Positions 24,680 through 32,640 of a DNA stretch of 64,000 nucleotides are shown here, piece after piece; the stretch's first letter is position 1; every line of letters starts with the position of its first letter. This DNA comes from Alphaproteobacteria bacterium (GTDB lineage Bacteria; Pseudomonadota; Alphaproteobacteria; DSM-16000; Inquilinaceae): contig JANQSN010000019.1 in NCBI GenBank assembly GCA_028284045.1, positions 1 through 64,000 on the forward strand, in the 5' to 3' direction. The notes beneath the pieces were generated by a model. It was not told the DNA's origin and ran no database searches. It saw nothing but the letters and a program-made list of their open reading frames with translations. A program made the position numbers and the translations under genes.

Positions 24680-25941
24680 GACGCGGCGATGTCGGCGCCC
24701 ACGGCCTCCCGCGCCCGAGCGCGCTCCCCCAACCGGGTCTGGTGCAGCAGACCGGCATAGATCTGCTCGTCGCCGACCACGCCGATCATCCGCCCGTCGG
24801 CCACCACGATCACCGGCCAGCCGGTGCGGTGGCGCAGATCGATCGCCTGCGACAGCGTCAGGTCCGGCGGCACCAGCACGATGTCCCGGCAATCGTCGGG
24901 GTCGAAGTCGAGATCGGCCGCGAAGGCGCGAAGCCGCGCGTCCCCCCCGGTCACCGTCGCCGCCGCGGGCGCGCCGGCGCCGTCCAGCACGACGCGGCTG
25001 GTGCCCGTCCAATCGAGCCGCAACGCCCCGTCCGGCAGGGTGTCCAAGCTGTCCACCGGCGCCATTACCGACGCGCAGCTCAACACGTTCAACGGGTTCA
25101 TATGGGCGACGAAATTGGCGACGTATTCGCTCGCCGGGTTCAGCACGATCTCTTCCGGCGTGCCGATCTGGACGATCCGGCCGCCTTCCATGATGGCGAT
25201 GTGGTTGCCCAGCTTCAGCGCCTCGTCGAGGTCATGGCTGACGAACAGAATGGTCTTGCGCAGCCGCCGCTGCAGCGACAACAGCTCGTCCTGCAGATGG
25301 GTGCGGATCAGCGGGTCGAGCGCGGAGAACGGCTCGTCCATCAGCAGGATGTCGGCGTCGGTGGCGAAGGCGCGGGCGAGGCCGACCCGCTGCTGCATCC
25401 CGCCCGACAGCTCATGGGCGTATTTGTCGCCCCAGGCGCCGAGGCCGACCAGGTCGAGCTTCTCCGTGACGATCGCCTCGCGCTCGGCCGCCGGCATGCC
25501 GCGCAGCTCCAGGCCGAGGCCGACATTCTGGCGCACCGTGCACCAGGGCAGCAGCGCGAATTGCTGGAACACCATGGCGACGCGGCCCATGCGCAGCCGG
25601 CGCAGCGTCGCCGGATCGCAGGCCGCGACATCGACGGTCCCGCCGCCGTCGGCCACCAGCACCCGCCCGCCGGTCACCGGGTTCAGGCCGTTGACGGCGC
25701 GCAGCAGCGTCGACTTGCCGGAGCCCGACAGCCCCATCAGCACGCAGACTTCGCCCGGCGCCACCGACATGGTGCAGCCGCTGACGCCCAGCACGGTGTC
25801 GGTGGCTTCCAGGATCGCCTCCCGGCTCTGCCCCTCGCGGGCCAGCCGCGCCGCCTCGTCGGCCCGCTTGCCGAAGAAGATGTCGACATCCTCAAACGCG
25901 ACGGCTGGGCCGGCGGCCGACTTGGCGGTGTCGACGCTCAC
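24676..25941 (-). CDS. choV: Choline ABC transporter ATP-binding protein ChoV
   Basis: 421 residues. ATPase motifs: Walker A GLSGSGKST, signature LSGGMQQRVGLARA, Walker B ILLMDEPFSALDPL and the His switch FVSHDLDEA. The C-terminus has a CBS-like region (TGWPVIVVADGRMIGVV). It belongs to the ProV/OpuAA group of quaternary-amine importers. GTG at 25941 overlaps the permease stop (GTGA). Grouped with choW and choX by position and type. Confidence 0.92.
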   Translation of the reverse strand: MSVDTAKSAAGPAVAFEDVDIFFGKRADEAARLAREGQSREAILEATDTVLGVSGCTMSVAPGEVCVLMGLSGSGKSTLLRAVNGLNPVTGGRVLVADGGGTVDVAACDPATLRRLRMGRVAMVFQQFALLPWCTVRQNVGLGLELRGMPAAEREAIVTEKLDLVGLGAWGDKYAHELSGGMQQRVGLARAFATDADILLMDEPFSALDPLIRTHLQDELLSLQRRLRKTILFVSHDLDEALKLGNHIAIMEGGRIVQIGTPEEIVLNPASEYVANFVAHMNPLNVLSCASVMAPVDSLDTLPDGALRLDWTGTSRVVLDGAGAPAAATVTGGDARLRAFAADLDFDPDDCRDIVLVPPDLTLSQAIDLRHRTGWPVIVVADGRMIGVVGDEQIYAGLLHQTRLGERARAREAVGADIAAS

Positions 25942-26789
25942 CGCCCCGGCTCCGGATCGCCGCGGCGCTTGCACAGCCGGTCGAGGATGATCGCCAGCAC
26001 GACGATCGACAGCCCGGCCTCCACGCCGGCCCCGATATTGACGGTGTTCAGCGCCTGCACCACCGGCTTGCCCAACCCGCCGGCCCCCACCAGGGCGGCG
26101 ATCACCACCATGGACAAGGACAGCATGATGCACTGGGTCAGCCCGGTCATGATCGCCGGCATGGCATGCGGCAGCTCGACCCGCCACAGGAGCTGGCGGG
26201 GCCCCGCCCCGAAGCTCGCCACCGCCTCCTTCAACGGTCGCGGGGCGGATGAAATGCCGAGATAGGTCAGCCGGATCGGCGCCGGGATGGCGAAGATGAC
26301 GGTGGAGATCAGCCCCGGCACCGGGCCCAGGCTGAACAGCACCAGCGTCGGGATCAGATAGACGAAGGGCGGGATCGTCTGCATCAGGTCGAGGACGGGG
26401 CGCAGCGCCTGATAGAGCCAGGGCCGGTGCGCCGCGGCGATGCCGATCGGCACGCCCAGGCTGACGCAGACCAGCGTGGCGAAGGCGACCAGCGAGAAGG
26501 TTTCGACCGTCGCCTCCCAGTAGCCGAGGTTGAGAATGAAGGCGAGGCCGAGCATCACCCCCGCCGCCAGCCGCCAGGAGCGCTGCAGATACCAGCCCAG
26601 CGCCCCGACCGCGGCGACCACCACCAGCGGCGGAAACCACAGCAGCCCGTCGCCCACCGCCTCGATCGCCCATTCCAGGCTGTCGGAGAAGATGTCGAAG
26701 GCCCAGGCGAAGTTGACGTAGACGAAGTCGATCGCCCGCTCTGTCCACTCGCCGACGGGGATCGGGTACGCGTTGAACCACTCTTCCAT
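25938..26789 (-). CDS. choW: Choline ABC transporter permease ChoW
   Basis: 283 residues with about six membrane helices. The permease loop typical of the ProW/OpuAB group is present (PRQLLWRVELPHAMPAIMTG), as are DLMQTIPPFVYLIP and LVGAGGLGKPVVQAL. Length and N-terminal FNAYPIPVGEW match choline permeases. The choX gene lies upstream across a repeat-containing gap of 274 bases, so choX and choWV may be one operon with the hairpins lowering downstream expression. Confidence 0.9.
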   Translation of the reverse strand: MEEWFNAYPIPVGEWTERAIDFVYVNFAWAFDIFSDSLEWAIEAVGDGLLWFPPLVVVAAVGALGWYLQRSWRLAAGVMLGLAFILNLGYWEATVETFSLVAFATLVCVSLGVPIGIAAAHRPWLYQALRPVLDLMQTIPPFVYLIPTLVLFSLGPVPGLISTVIFAIPAPIRLTYLGISSAPRPLKEAVASFGAGPRQLLWRVELPHAMPAIMTGLTQCIMLSLSMVVIAALVGAGGLGKPVVQALNTVNIGAGVEAGLSIVVLAIILDRLCKRRGDPEPGR

Positions 26790-26888
26790 GGCGCCTTGGG
26801 CCCTTCTCGCTCAGGCGCCGCCGCGAAGAAAAGCGGCGCCACCGCCTGCGCCGCGGGGCGGCCCCGCCCTCTTGGCCAGCCAGAAGTC

Positions 26889-26975
26889 CCCTCCCCCTCG
26901 ATGGGGGAGGGCCAGGGTGGGGGTGATGGCGACAAGGACCACCCCCTCCCAACCCTCCCCCATCGAGGGGGAGGG
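26889..26975. repeat. Paired inverted repeats between choX and choW
   Basis: CCCTCCCCC-TCGAT-GGGGGAGGG at 26889-26911 and CCCTCCCCC-ATCGA-GGGGGAGGG at 26953-26975, in opposite orientation, with GGGTGGGGGTG and CACCCCCTCCC pieces between them. This is the look of a REP-like intergenic element found at many places in proteobacterial genomes. In a transporter operon it may stabilise the choX message. Confidence 0.75.
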
Positions 26976-27063
26976 CTTCAACCGGGTGCGGCGATGACCG
27001 GCGATCGCCTCCGACCGGTTTGGCCGGACTTGCCGACGTCCCTATTGCGTGTGACGCCCCGCC

Positions 27064-28020
27064 CTACAGACCCAGATGGGCGCGCACGGCGGCCAACGGG
27101 TCGCCGCCGTCGCGCGTCGTCACGCCGTCCAGCCAGGGCTCGATGGTCTCCGGATGGGCGGCGAGCCAGGCGCGCGCCGCGTCGTCGGGATCGGCGTCGT
27201 CGTTCAAGACGGCGTCCATCAGCTCGTTCTCCATCGCCAGGGTGAACGAGAGGTTCTCCAGGAACTGGCCGACATTGGCGCAGTCGTCGCGATAGCCGCG
27301 GCGCACCGTGGTGTAGATCGTCGCCCCGCCGAGATTGGGGCCGAACCAGTCGTCGCCGCCGGTCAGATAGGCCATCTCGAAGCGCGCGTTCATCGGATGC
27401 GGCTCCCAGCCCAGGAAGACCACGCCCTCGTCGCGCCGGGCGGCCCGCTGGACCTGGGACAGCATCCCCTGCTCGGAGCTTTCCACCAGCTCGAACCCGC
27501 CGAGGCCGAAGGCATCGCTCTCGATCATCTCCAAGATCAGCCGGTTGCCGTCATTGCCGGGCTCGATCCCGTAGATCGTGCTCTCCAGATCCTCCGCGAA
27601 TTCGGCGATGTCGGCGAAGTCGGTCAGGCCCGCGTCGTAGAGCGCTTGGTTCACGGCCAACGTGTATTTGGCGCCTTCCAGATTGATGCGCACCTGCTCG
27701 ATCGACCCGTCGTCGAGATAGGGCCGGATATCCGACTCCATGGTCGGCATCCAGTTGTCCAGGAAGACGTCGATATCGCCGTTCTCCATGCTGGCGAAGG
27801 TCACCGGCAGCGACAGCAACTCGCGCTCCACGGTGTAGCCGAGCGGTTCGAGAACCTGGGTGGCGGCGGCGTTGATGACGGTGTTGTCGGTCCAGCCGAC
27901 ATCGGCCATGCGCACGGTGGCGCAAGCCTCGTCCTCGGCCAGCGCCGGGGTCGCGCCGATCGCGGCGGCGGCCATCACGGCGACGGTCGTGATGGCGGAA
28001 CGGATCGGGTGATGGATCAC
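27064..28020 (-). CDS. choX: Choline-binding protein ChoX
   Basis: 318 residues with a signal peptide (cleavage after TPALA, ~28). The four residues that form the aromatic box of Sinorhizobium ChoX fall at the same numbers here: Trp43 (VGWTD), Trp90 (DNWMP), Tyr119 (AKYTL) and Trp205 (LGWEP), with Asp45 and Asn156 also matching. That makes periplasmic choline binding a firm call. The numbering of the Sinorhizobium protein is from memory. It is divergent from betI, with a BetI-type operator in between. Confidence 0.95.
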   Translation of the reverse strand: MIHHPIRSAITTVAVMAAAAIGATPALAEDEACATVRMADVGWTDNTVINAAATQVLEPLGYTVERELLSLPVTFASMENGDIDVFLDNWMPTMESDIRPYLDDGSIEQVRINLEGAKYTLAVNQALYDAGLTDFADIAEFAEDLESTIYGIEPGNDGNRLILEMIESDAFGLGGFELVESSEQGMLSQVQRAARRDEGVVFLGWEPHPMNARFEMAYLTGGDDWFGPNLGGATIYTTVRRGYRDDCANVGQFLENLSFTLAMENELMDAVLNDDADPDDAARAWLAAHPETIEPWLDGVTTRDGGDPLAAVRAHLGL

Positions 28021-28104
28021 GGGACGGGCCTCCTCGCTTGCTCTATGGGCTTGCTCTTGGGCTTGCTCTTGGGGACGTTGACCGTCTCACCCCTGCACCA
28101 TACA

Positions 28105-28124
28105 TTGATTGAATGATCAATCAA
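28105..28124. promoter_or_regulatory. BetI-type operator between choX and betI
   Basis: Arms TTGATTGA and TCAATCAA flank the centre ATGA. The site resembles E. coli BetI boxes (TTGATTGGACGTTCAAT-like) and lies between the divergent choX and betI genes, so choline-responsive control of both is likely. Confidence 0.75.
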
Positions 28125-28191
28125 CCCTTCAGCCCTCAATGGGTGGGCCCGGACCCGGCGCTCGCCGGGTCGCCGTCCCCGGGACCGGTTG

Positions 28192-28839
28192 ATGCTGCGA
28201 TCGGGCAGTGAAGCCCGTCGGCGTCAGCTTGTCGACGCCGCGCTTGCCACCATCGCCGATGCCGGCTTCCACGGCGCCAATCTGCTGGAGATCGCCCGGC
28301 GCGCCGGCGTGTCGAGCGGCCTGATCGCCCATCATTTCGGCGACAAGGACGGGTTGATGGAGGCGGCCTTCCGGCGGCTGACCGGGGATCTCGGCCGCGC
28401 GCTGCTGGCGCGCTACCGGACCGCCGAGACGCCGGAGGACCGGTTGGCGGCGATCATCGACGCCAATCTGGAGGCCCGGCAGATGAGCCTGCCGGCGGCG
28501 CGCGTCTGGCTCGCCTTCTGGCACGAGGCGCTGCACGCACCGCGCATCGCCCGCATCCTGCGCGCCAATCGCCGCCGCCTCTACGACAACCTGGCGCACG
28601 CGCTGTCGGGCCTGCTGCCGCGCGATCGTGCGGCGACGGTGGCGCGGCTGGTCGCCGGCCTGATCGACGGGGTGTGGCTGCGCACGCTGCACGATCACGG
28701 CCCCGCCGGCAGCACCGCCGCCCGCGCCATGGTGATGGACGCCGCAAGGGCGATGATCGCCGCGGCCGAAGACCCAGATACGGGCACCGAAACGCCGCGC
28801 AAGGCGGCCTCGCCCCCGCGGGCGAACGCTCTCAACTGA
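28192..28839 (+). CDS. betI: TetR-family repressor BetI
   Basis: 215 residues. The HTH reads ARRRQLVDAALATIADAGFHGANLLEIARRAGVSSGLIAHHFG in pieces typical of BetI (RRAGVSSGLIAHHFGDKDGL). The ligand domain has AFWHEALHAPRIARI, another BetI hallmark. BetI represses choline uptake and oxidation genes until choline binds. Here the target would be choXWV; no betA or betB is in the window. ATG 28192 directly follows TTG 28189; either could start. The C-terminal ~20 residues are a loose Pro/Arg-rich tail. Confidence 0.9.
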   Translation: MLRSGSEARRRQLVDAALATIADAGFHGANLLEIARRAGVSSGLIAHHFGDKDGLMEAAFRRLTGDLGRALLARYRTAETPEDRLAAIIDANLEARQMSLPAARVWLAFWHEALHAPRIARILRANRRRLYDNLAHALSGLLPRDRAATVARLVAGLIDGVWLRTLHDHGPAGSTAARAMVMDAARAMIAAAEDPDTGTETPRKAASPPRANALN

Positions 28840-28860
28840 CACCGGCCGGGCCTCGGGTGC

Positions 28861-28983
28861 CTAGTGGTTCGAATCTGACAGATGCGTCCCGCATCTGTCA
28901 GTGAATTCGAACCACAAGACTATGAATCTAGTGGTGCTTCTGCCGAAGCGGATGGGAACCATCCGCTTCGGCCGCACCACTAG
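28861..28983. repeat. Twin-hairpin element flanked by CTAGTGGT / ACCACTAG
   Basis: 123 bp. Hairpin 1 pairs GACAGATGCG (28877-28886) with CGCATCTGTC (28890-28899) and outer TGGTTCGAAT with AATTCGAACCA. Hairpin 2 pairs GCCGAAGCGGATGG (28942-28955) with CCATCCGCTTCGGC (28959-28972), inside CTAGTGGTGC and GCACCACTAG. Each hairpin opens with CTAGTGGT. It looks like a composite REP/MITE-type unit. It lies between betI and the TIR operon. Confidence 0.75.
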
Positions 28984-29203
28984 GCGTCGTCCGAAAACCG
29001 ACGCCCCGCCAAGGCAAGGAGCCGCCCAACACCAGCGAAGACATCCGTCTCTTGAAAAATACTCTCATTTAGAAAGAGAATGGCGCGCCGTACGATTCAG
29101 AAGATGGCAAATATCTAGATACTTTCAACACAAAGCTTCAGCCAACGCTCGCCGAACGACCTTGAATTCAGTGCAGTTTCAATGATCGATGGAGGCATGG
29201 GCG
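28984..29203. promoter_or_regulatory. AT-richer leader of the TIR operon
   Basis: No gene is evident between the twin-hairpin element and the operon. Composition drops toward A/T around 29050-29180 (AAAAATACTCTCATTTAG, CAAATATCTAGATACTTTC), the usual look of a promoter region in a GC-rich genome. GGAGG at 29191-29195 serves the ATG at 29204. Confidence 0.4.
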
Positions 29204-31870
29204 ATGGAGCAGGTGGAGGAGCAGACGCAGGAGGAGACGGCGGAGGAGCCGTTCGATTTCGGCGATGATGCCGAAGATCGGTCGACGACCGACACGGCGG
29301 ACTTCGTCCCGATCCTACCGCCAGACGTCTCCACGCCAGGAAGGCCTGCACCGACTCTCGGCGACCTTATGGAGGTGCTGTCAGAGCATCGCCTGTTGAT
29401 CATCGCAGGATCGGCATCGAACAAGCGCGAGCTGGCCCGCCGATGCGCCTGGGAGATGGCGGAATACCTCAGGGACGAGGCGCCGGATGACGACCCGCCG
29501 GTGGCGCTGGAGAAGCGGCCGGCCTTGCAGTCCTTCGATCTGCTCCTGCATCTGGAAAGCCGCAAGGAGCCCGCCGTCTTCGTGCTCCCGCACATGGACC
29601 CGGCGGAGATCAATCGCAACCTCACGGCGTTGAAGGAGGCGGCGGGCCAGCGCCACTGGGTGCTGATCGCCACGGATCGACCGCGCGAAAGCTGGCATCT
29701 GGACAGCACGCTCGCGCCGGTCTGGCAGGAACCCGAAGAATCCAAGCTCTATGCCCCGGGCGACCTGGAACGCTATCTGCGCGACCGGATCGGCGATGCG
29801 GACCGGTCGGGCCTGCAAGCAGCCTTTCCCGGCGACGACGCCTGGCATCGCCTCGCCGTCGCGCTCGGGTTTCCCCGCGCCGTGGAGACCTTTGCCCGGC
29901 TCTGGGCGGCACGCGCCGCCGACGATCGCGTGGCGGACCTGGTGGAGGCGGCGCGACAGCAAGATCAAGCGGTGCAGGACTGGTACCATCACAGTCTCGA
30001 TCCGCGGGAGAAAATGGTCGCGATCGCTCTGGCGCTGTTCGACGGTCTGGAGGAGGATCTCGCCTTCGCCGCCATCGACCGCCTCATGGAGGGCGCCTGG
30101 AGCAAACGGGACGCCGCCTTCGCCTTCATCGACTACGGCGATCTCACCAATCTCGGTCAGTACTTCACCTTCGACCGTGACGAGTCCGGGTGCGGACGCC
30201 TGCGGACGATCGGCGACGGGACGCGGACCCACATCATCGCGGCGGCCTGGAAGAACCAGCGCCGGCAGATCATCGCCGCCTTGCCAGAACTCGTCCGGCT
30301 GGCGCTGGGCAGCGCCAACGAGTCACCGATACCGGTGCCGACGCCGCAGCTCGATCGACAACTCCAATGGCTGCGCGAGTCCGTGTCTGGCGCGATCGGC
30401 GAGGTGTGCCGCTTGTCCCTCGACTCCGCCGAACCGCATTTGTTGCAGCTCGTCGGGTCACAACACAGCTCCGCCTACCGCGTCGTCGCGTCGGCGCTCA
30501 GACGCGTGCGCGCCGCCGGCGACGGCGCGGCGGTCTTCGCCTTGCTGGAGCGCTGGCGCTCGCAAAGCGAACCGCTCAGGTTTCTTCAACGAACGCGCAA
30601 GCTGGGCAGGGCGAAGGTGTCGACCCGCATCGGATCGGCCATCGTTCATGTCGTCGGGCAGCTCGCTCTTGAGGATGCGTTCGACGCACTGCACGAGACC
30701 AACAAGCGATTGCTGCTGGCCTATGTCTCGTCCGGCAATCGGGGGATTATCGAACGCTTGGCGTTCGATGCGCTGCCCCGGATCGTTCCCAACCACCCCA
30801 ATCAGCTTATCGCGCTGACCGACGACATCCTGGATCGGGCGCGCGACCGGGACGAAACGACCCAGCTCATCTGCCTCGGTCTCGGCACCGGTTTCGCGTT
30901 CGCGGCACGCGCCCATGGTCGACCCATCGAAGACCAGATGGAGCGGTGGATTGCCGACGGCCTCGAACAGGCATCGGGTGCGATCGATCTCGACGCCGTC
31001 GACGCGCGTGAGAAGCGGCTCGCGATGTGCGCCCATATGCTCGGCGCCACGCGAAGCGGCCGGCGGATCAGCAAAGGCCTGACGCCGCTGTCCGCCGTCA
31101 GGAAGCTCGGCAGTATCCTCGATGTGGAACGACACGGCTTCGTCCGCGAGGCGGCAGTTTCCGCCGTGCACTGGTTGATGCGGTTCGAGTTCGAGCAGGT
31201 TGCGGCGGCGCTGCCTGAACTGATCGAGCGCTTCAGGCCGAAGGAGCGGCACGGCTTGGTCGAGCGCATGGTGAACCTGCACTGTCTGCAGAGGAGCCGG
31301 CAGGAGGGCGGCGATACCCGCGTCCTACTCAACGGGTACTGGTGCCCGATCTGGTATGACAGCCCCACGCCCAACACCCTCGTCCAAGACAGCGCTTTCG
31401 AATGGTCGCGATCGGCCCGCCGTGAATCGGGCGTCGAGTTCGCCGCCGACGTCATCGGCGAGATCAGAAGCGTCATGGAGCGCGAGCAGGAGGACCGGCG
31501 CGCGCAGCTCCTCGAAGAACGCAGAGCCGCCGCCGAGCGCCAGGATAGGCTGGAGACGCAGGCGCCCGCCGAGATCGGGCACTACAAGGTCGACCTGGGC
31601 TTCCTGGAGCGCACGGTCGCGGTCGGTCTGGCCACCATCGACGCGCCGGAACAACGCCATGCCGTAAGCGGCCTCCTGGCCTCGATCCTGCGCAGATCCG
31701 ACAGTGAGGCGGAGGACGTGATCGCGCGCTTTCAACGCGAACAGGCGAGCGGACTTGAAGATGTGGCGCTGAGAGCGCGAAGGGCGCGCTGGGTCGCGCG
31801 GAACCTGCGCACGGTGCTCGGCGTCCCCGCGGTGCTGATCTTCCTTTTGGTGGTCGCCGCCGCTCTATGA
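29204..31870 (+). CDS. Large protein with degenerate P-loop, helical repeats and C-terminal membrane anchor
   Basis: 888 residues, not assignable to a named family. An acidic disordered start (~1-40) leads to an alpha/beta domain (~45-230) that looks like a decayed P-loop NTPase: LLIIAGSASNKRELA at the Walker A place without the usual Gly-Lys-Ser/Thr, AVFVLPHMD at Walker B, and HWVLIATD as third strand. A long helical region follows to ~740, probably HEAT-like, then a charged coil (EREQEDRRAQLLEERRAAAE) and a terminal membrane helix (AVLIFLLVVAAAL). ATG at 29204 has GGAGG eight bases before it; 29189 is an alternative. It is coupled to the TIR gene and would be its sensor. Confidence 0.65.
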   Translation: MEQVEEQTQEETAEEPFDFGDDAEDRSTTDTADFVPILPPDVSTPGRPAPTLGDLMEVLSEHRLLIIAGSASNKRELARRCAWEMAEYLRDEAPDDDPPVALEKRPALQSFDLLLHLESRKEPAVFVLPHMDPAEINRNLTALKEAAGQRHWVLIATDRPRESWHLDSTLAPVWQEPEESKLYAPGDLERYLRDRIGDADRSGLQAAFPGDDAWHRLAVALGFPRAVETFARLWAARAADDRVADLVEAARQQDQAVQDWYHHSLDPREKMVAIALALFDGLEEDLAFAAIDRLMEGAWSKRDAAFAFIDYGDLTNLGQYFTFDRDESGCGRLRTIGDGTRTHIIAAAWKNQRRQIIAALPELVRLALGSANESPIPVPTPQLDRQLQWLRESVSGAIGEVCRLSLDSAEPHLLQLVGSQHSSAYRVVASALRRVRAAGDGAAVFALLERWRSQSEPLRFLQRTRKLGRAKVSTRIGSAIVHVVGQLALEDAFDALHETNKRLLLAYVSSGNRGIIERLAFDALPRIVPNHPNQLIALTDDILDRARDRDETTQLICLGLGTGFAFAARAHGRPIEDQMERWIADGLEQASGAIDLDAVDAREKRLAMCAHMLGATRSGRRISKGLTPLSAVRKLGSILDVERHGFVREAAVSAVHWLMRFEFEQVAAALPELIERFRPKERHGLVERMVNLHCLQRSRQEGGDTRVLLNGYWCPIWYDSPTPNTLVQDSAFEWSRSARRESGVEFAADVIGEIRSVMEREQEDRRAQLLEERRAAAERQDRLETQAPAEIGHYKVDLGFLERTVAVGLATIDAPEQRHAVSGLLASILRRSDSEAEDVIARFQREQASGLEDVALRARRARWVARNLRTVLGVPAVLIFLLVVAAAL

Positions 31871-32601
31871 GCGCGAACCCCGACAGGCAGGCGCGGCGCA
31901 TCGAGGCCATCGTCGACCGGATCATCGAAGCGCTGCAGGCCGGCCCCGACGTCACCGATGCTGAGACGCAGGCGGTCGTGGACCTGGTGCTGACCGGCGC
32001 CGGCCCGGACGCCGCAAGCCGCATCACGGCGCAGCCCGGTCGATCGCGCAGCGACATCGAAGCCCTGGTGCGGATCCGCTATACGCAGTCTGCGCCCCGC
32101 CGCACCATGCTGGACCTGCTGGGCGAACCCCGGCCGCCGGCGCGACGAGACGGGCGCCGGGTGTTCTTGAGCTATCGGCGCGAGGGCAGCGTCGATCTCG
32201 CCCGCCATGTCGCCGAGCGGTTGTCCCGGGCCCGCAATATCGGCGTGTTCTTCGACTACAAGTCGTTGCGCGCCGGACCCTTTCCCGACGCCATCGAGCG
32301 CGCGGTCAAGCAGTGCGATATCTTTACCCTGATTGTCGGTCCCAAGACCTGGGCGCGGATCGACACCCCCGAAGACTGGGTACGGCGCGAGATCGAGCTG
32401 GCACTTGATCAACAACGGTTAATCATACGCCTGATCGGTGAAGGTACCGCTCCTGACGCCACCCCTCTTCCCGAGTCGATTGCCGACATCAAACGGTGGA
32501 ATTACATCATGATAGATAGTCAGAACTTTGAGGCCGCAGTCCAAAAGCTGATCGACTGGATCTCAACGGCGCCGCCCGGATCGCCTCGCCGCCTGTCTTG
32601 A
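31867..32601 (+). CDS. TIR-domain protein, predicted NADase effector
   Basis: 244 residues. Residues ~1-95 are a helical N-terminal domain. The TIR domain (~98-235) opens with VFLSYRRE, has a BB-loop FFDYKSLRAGPF and the segment CDIFTLIVGP, then DWVRREIELAL with Glu175 at the place of the SARM1 catalytic glutamate. Presence of this Glu supports NAD+ cleavage. The ATG overlaps the preceding stop (ATGA), so sensor and effector are made together. By analogy with other TIR defence systems, triggering would deplete NAD+ and stop phage growth; that is inference. Confidence 0.85.
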   Translation: MSANPDRQARRIEAIVDRIIEALQAGPDVTDAETQAVVDLVLTGAGPDAASRITAQPGRSRSDIEALVRIRYTQSAPRRTMLDLLGEPRPPARRDGRRVFLSYRREGSVDLARHVAERLSRARNIGVFFDYKSLRAGPFPDAIERAVKQCDIFTLIVGPKTWARIDTPEDWVRREIELALDQQRLIIRLIGEGTAPDATPLPESIADIKRWNYIMIDSQNFEAAVQKLIDWISTAPPGSPRRLS

Positions 32602-32640
32602 CGCGCCCGGCCGCGCGCGCGGGGCGCAGCCGACGACGCC

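Noticed and set aside
28901-29185. Open frame of 94 codons upstream of the TIR operon
   Set aside because: It overlaps the twin-hairpin repeat and the A/T-rich leader; no family resemblance.
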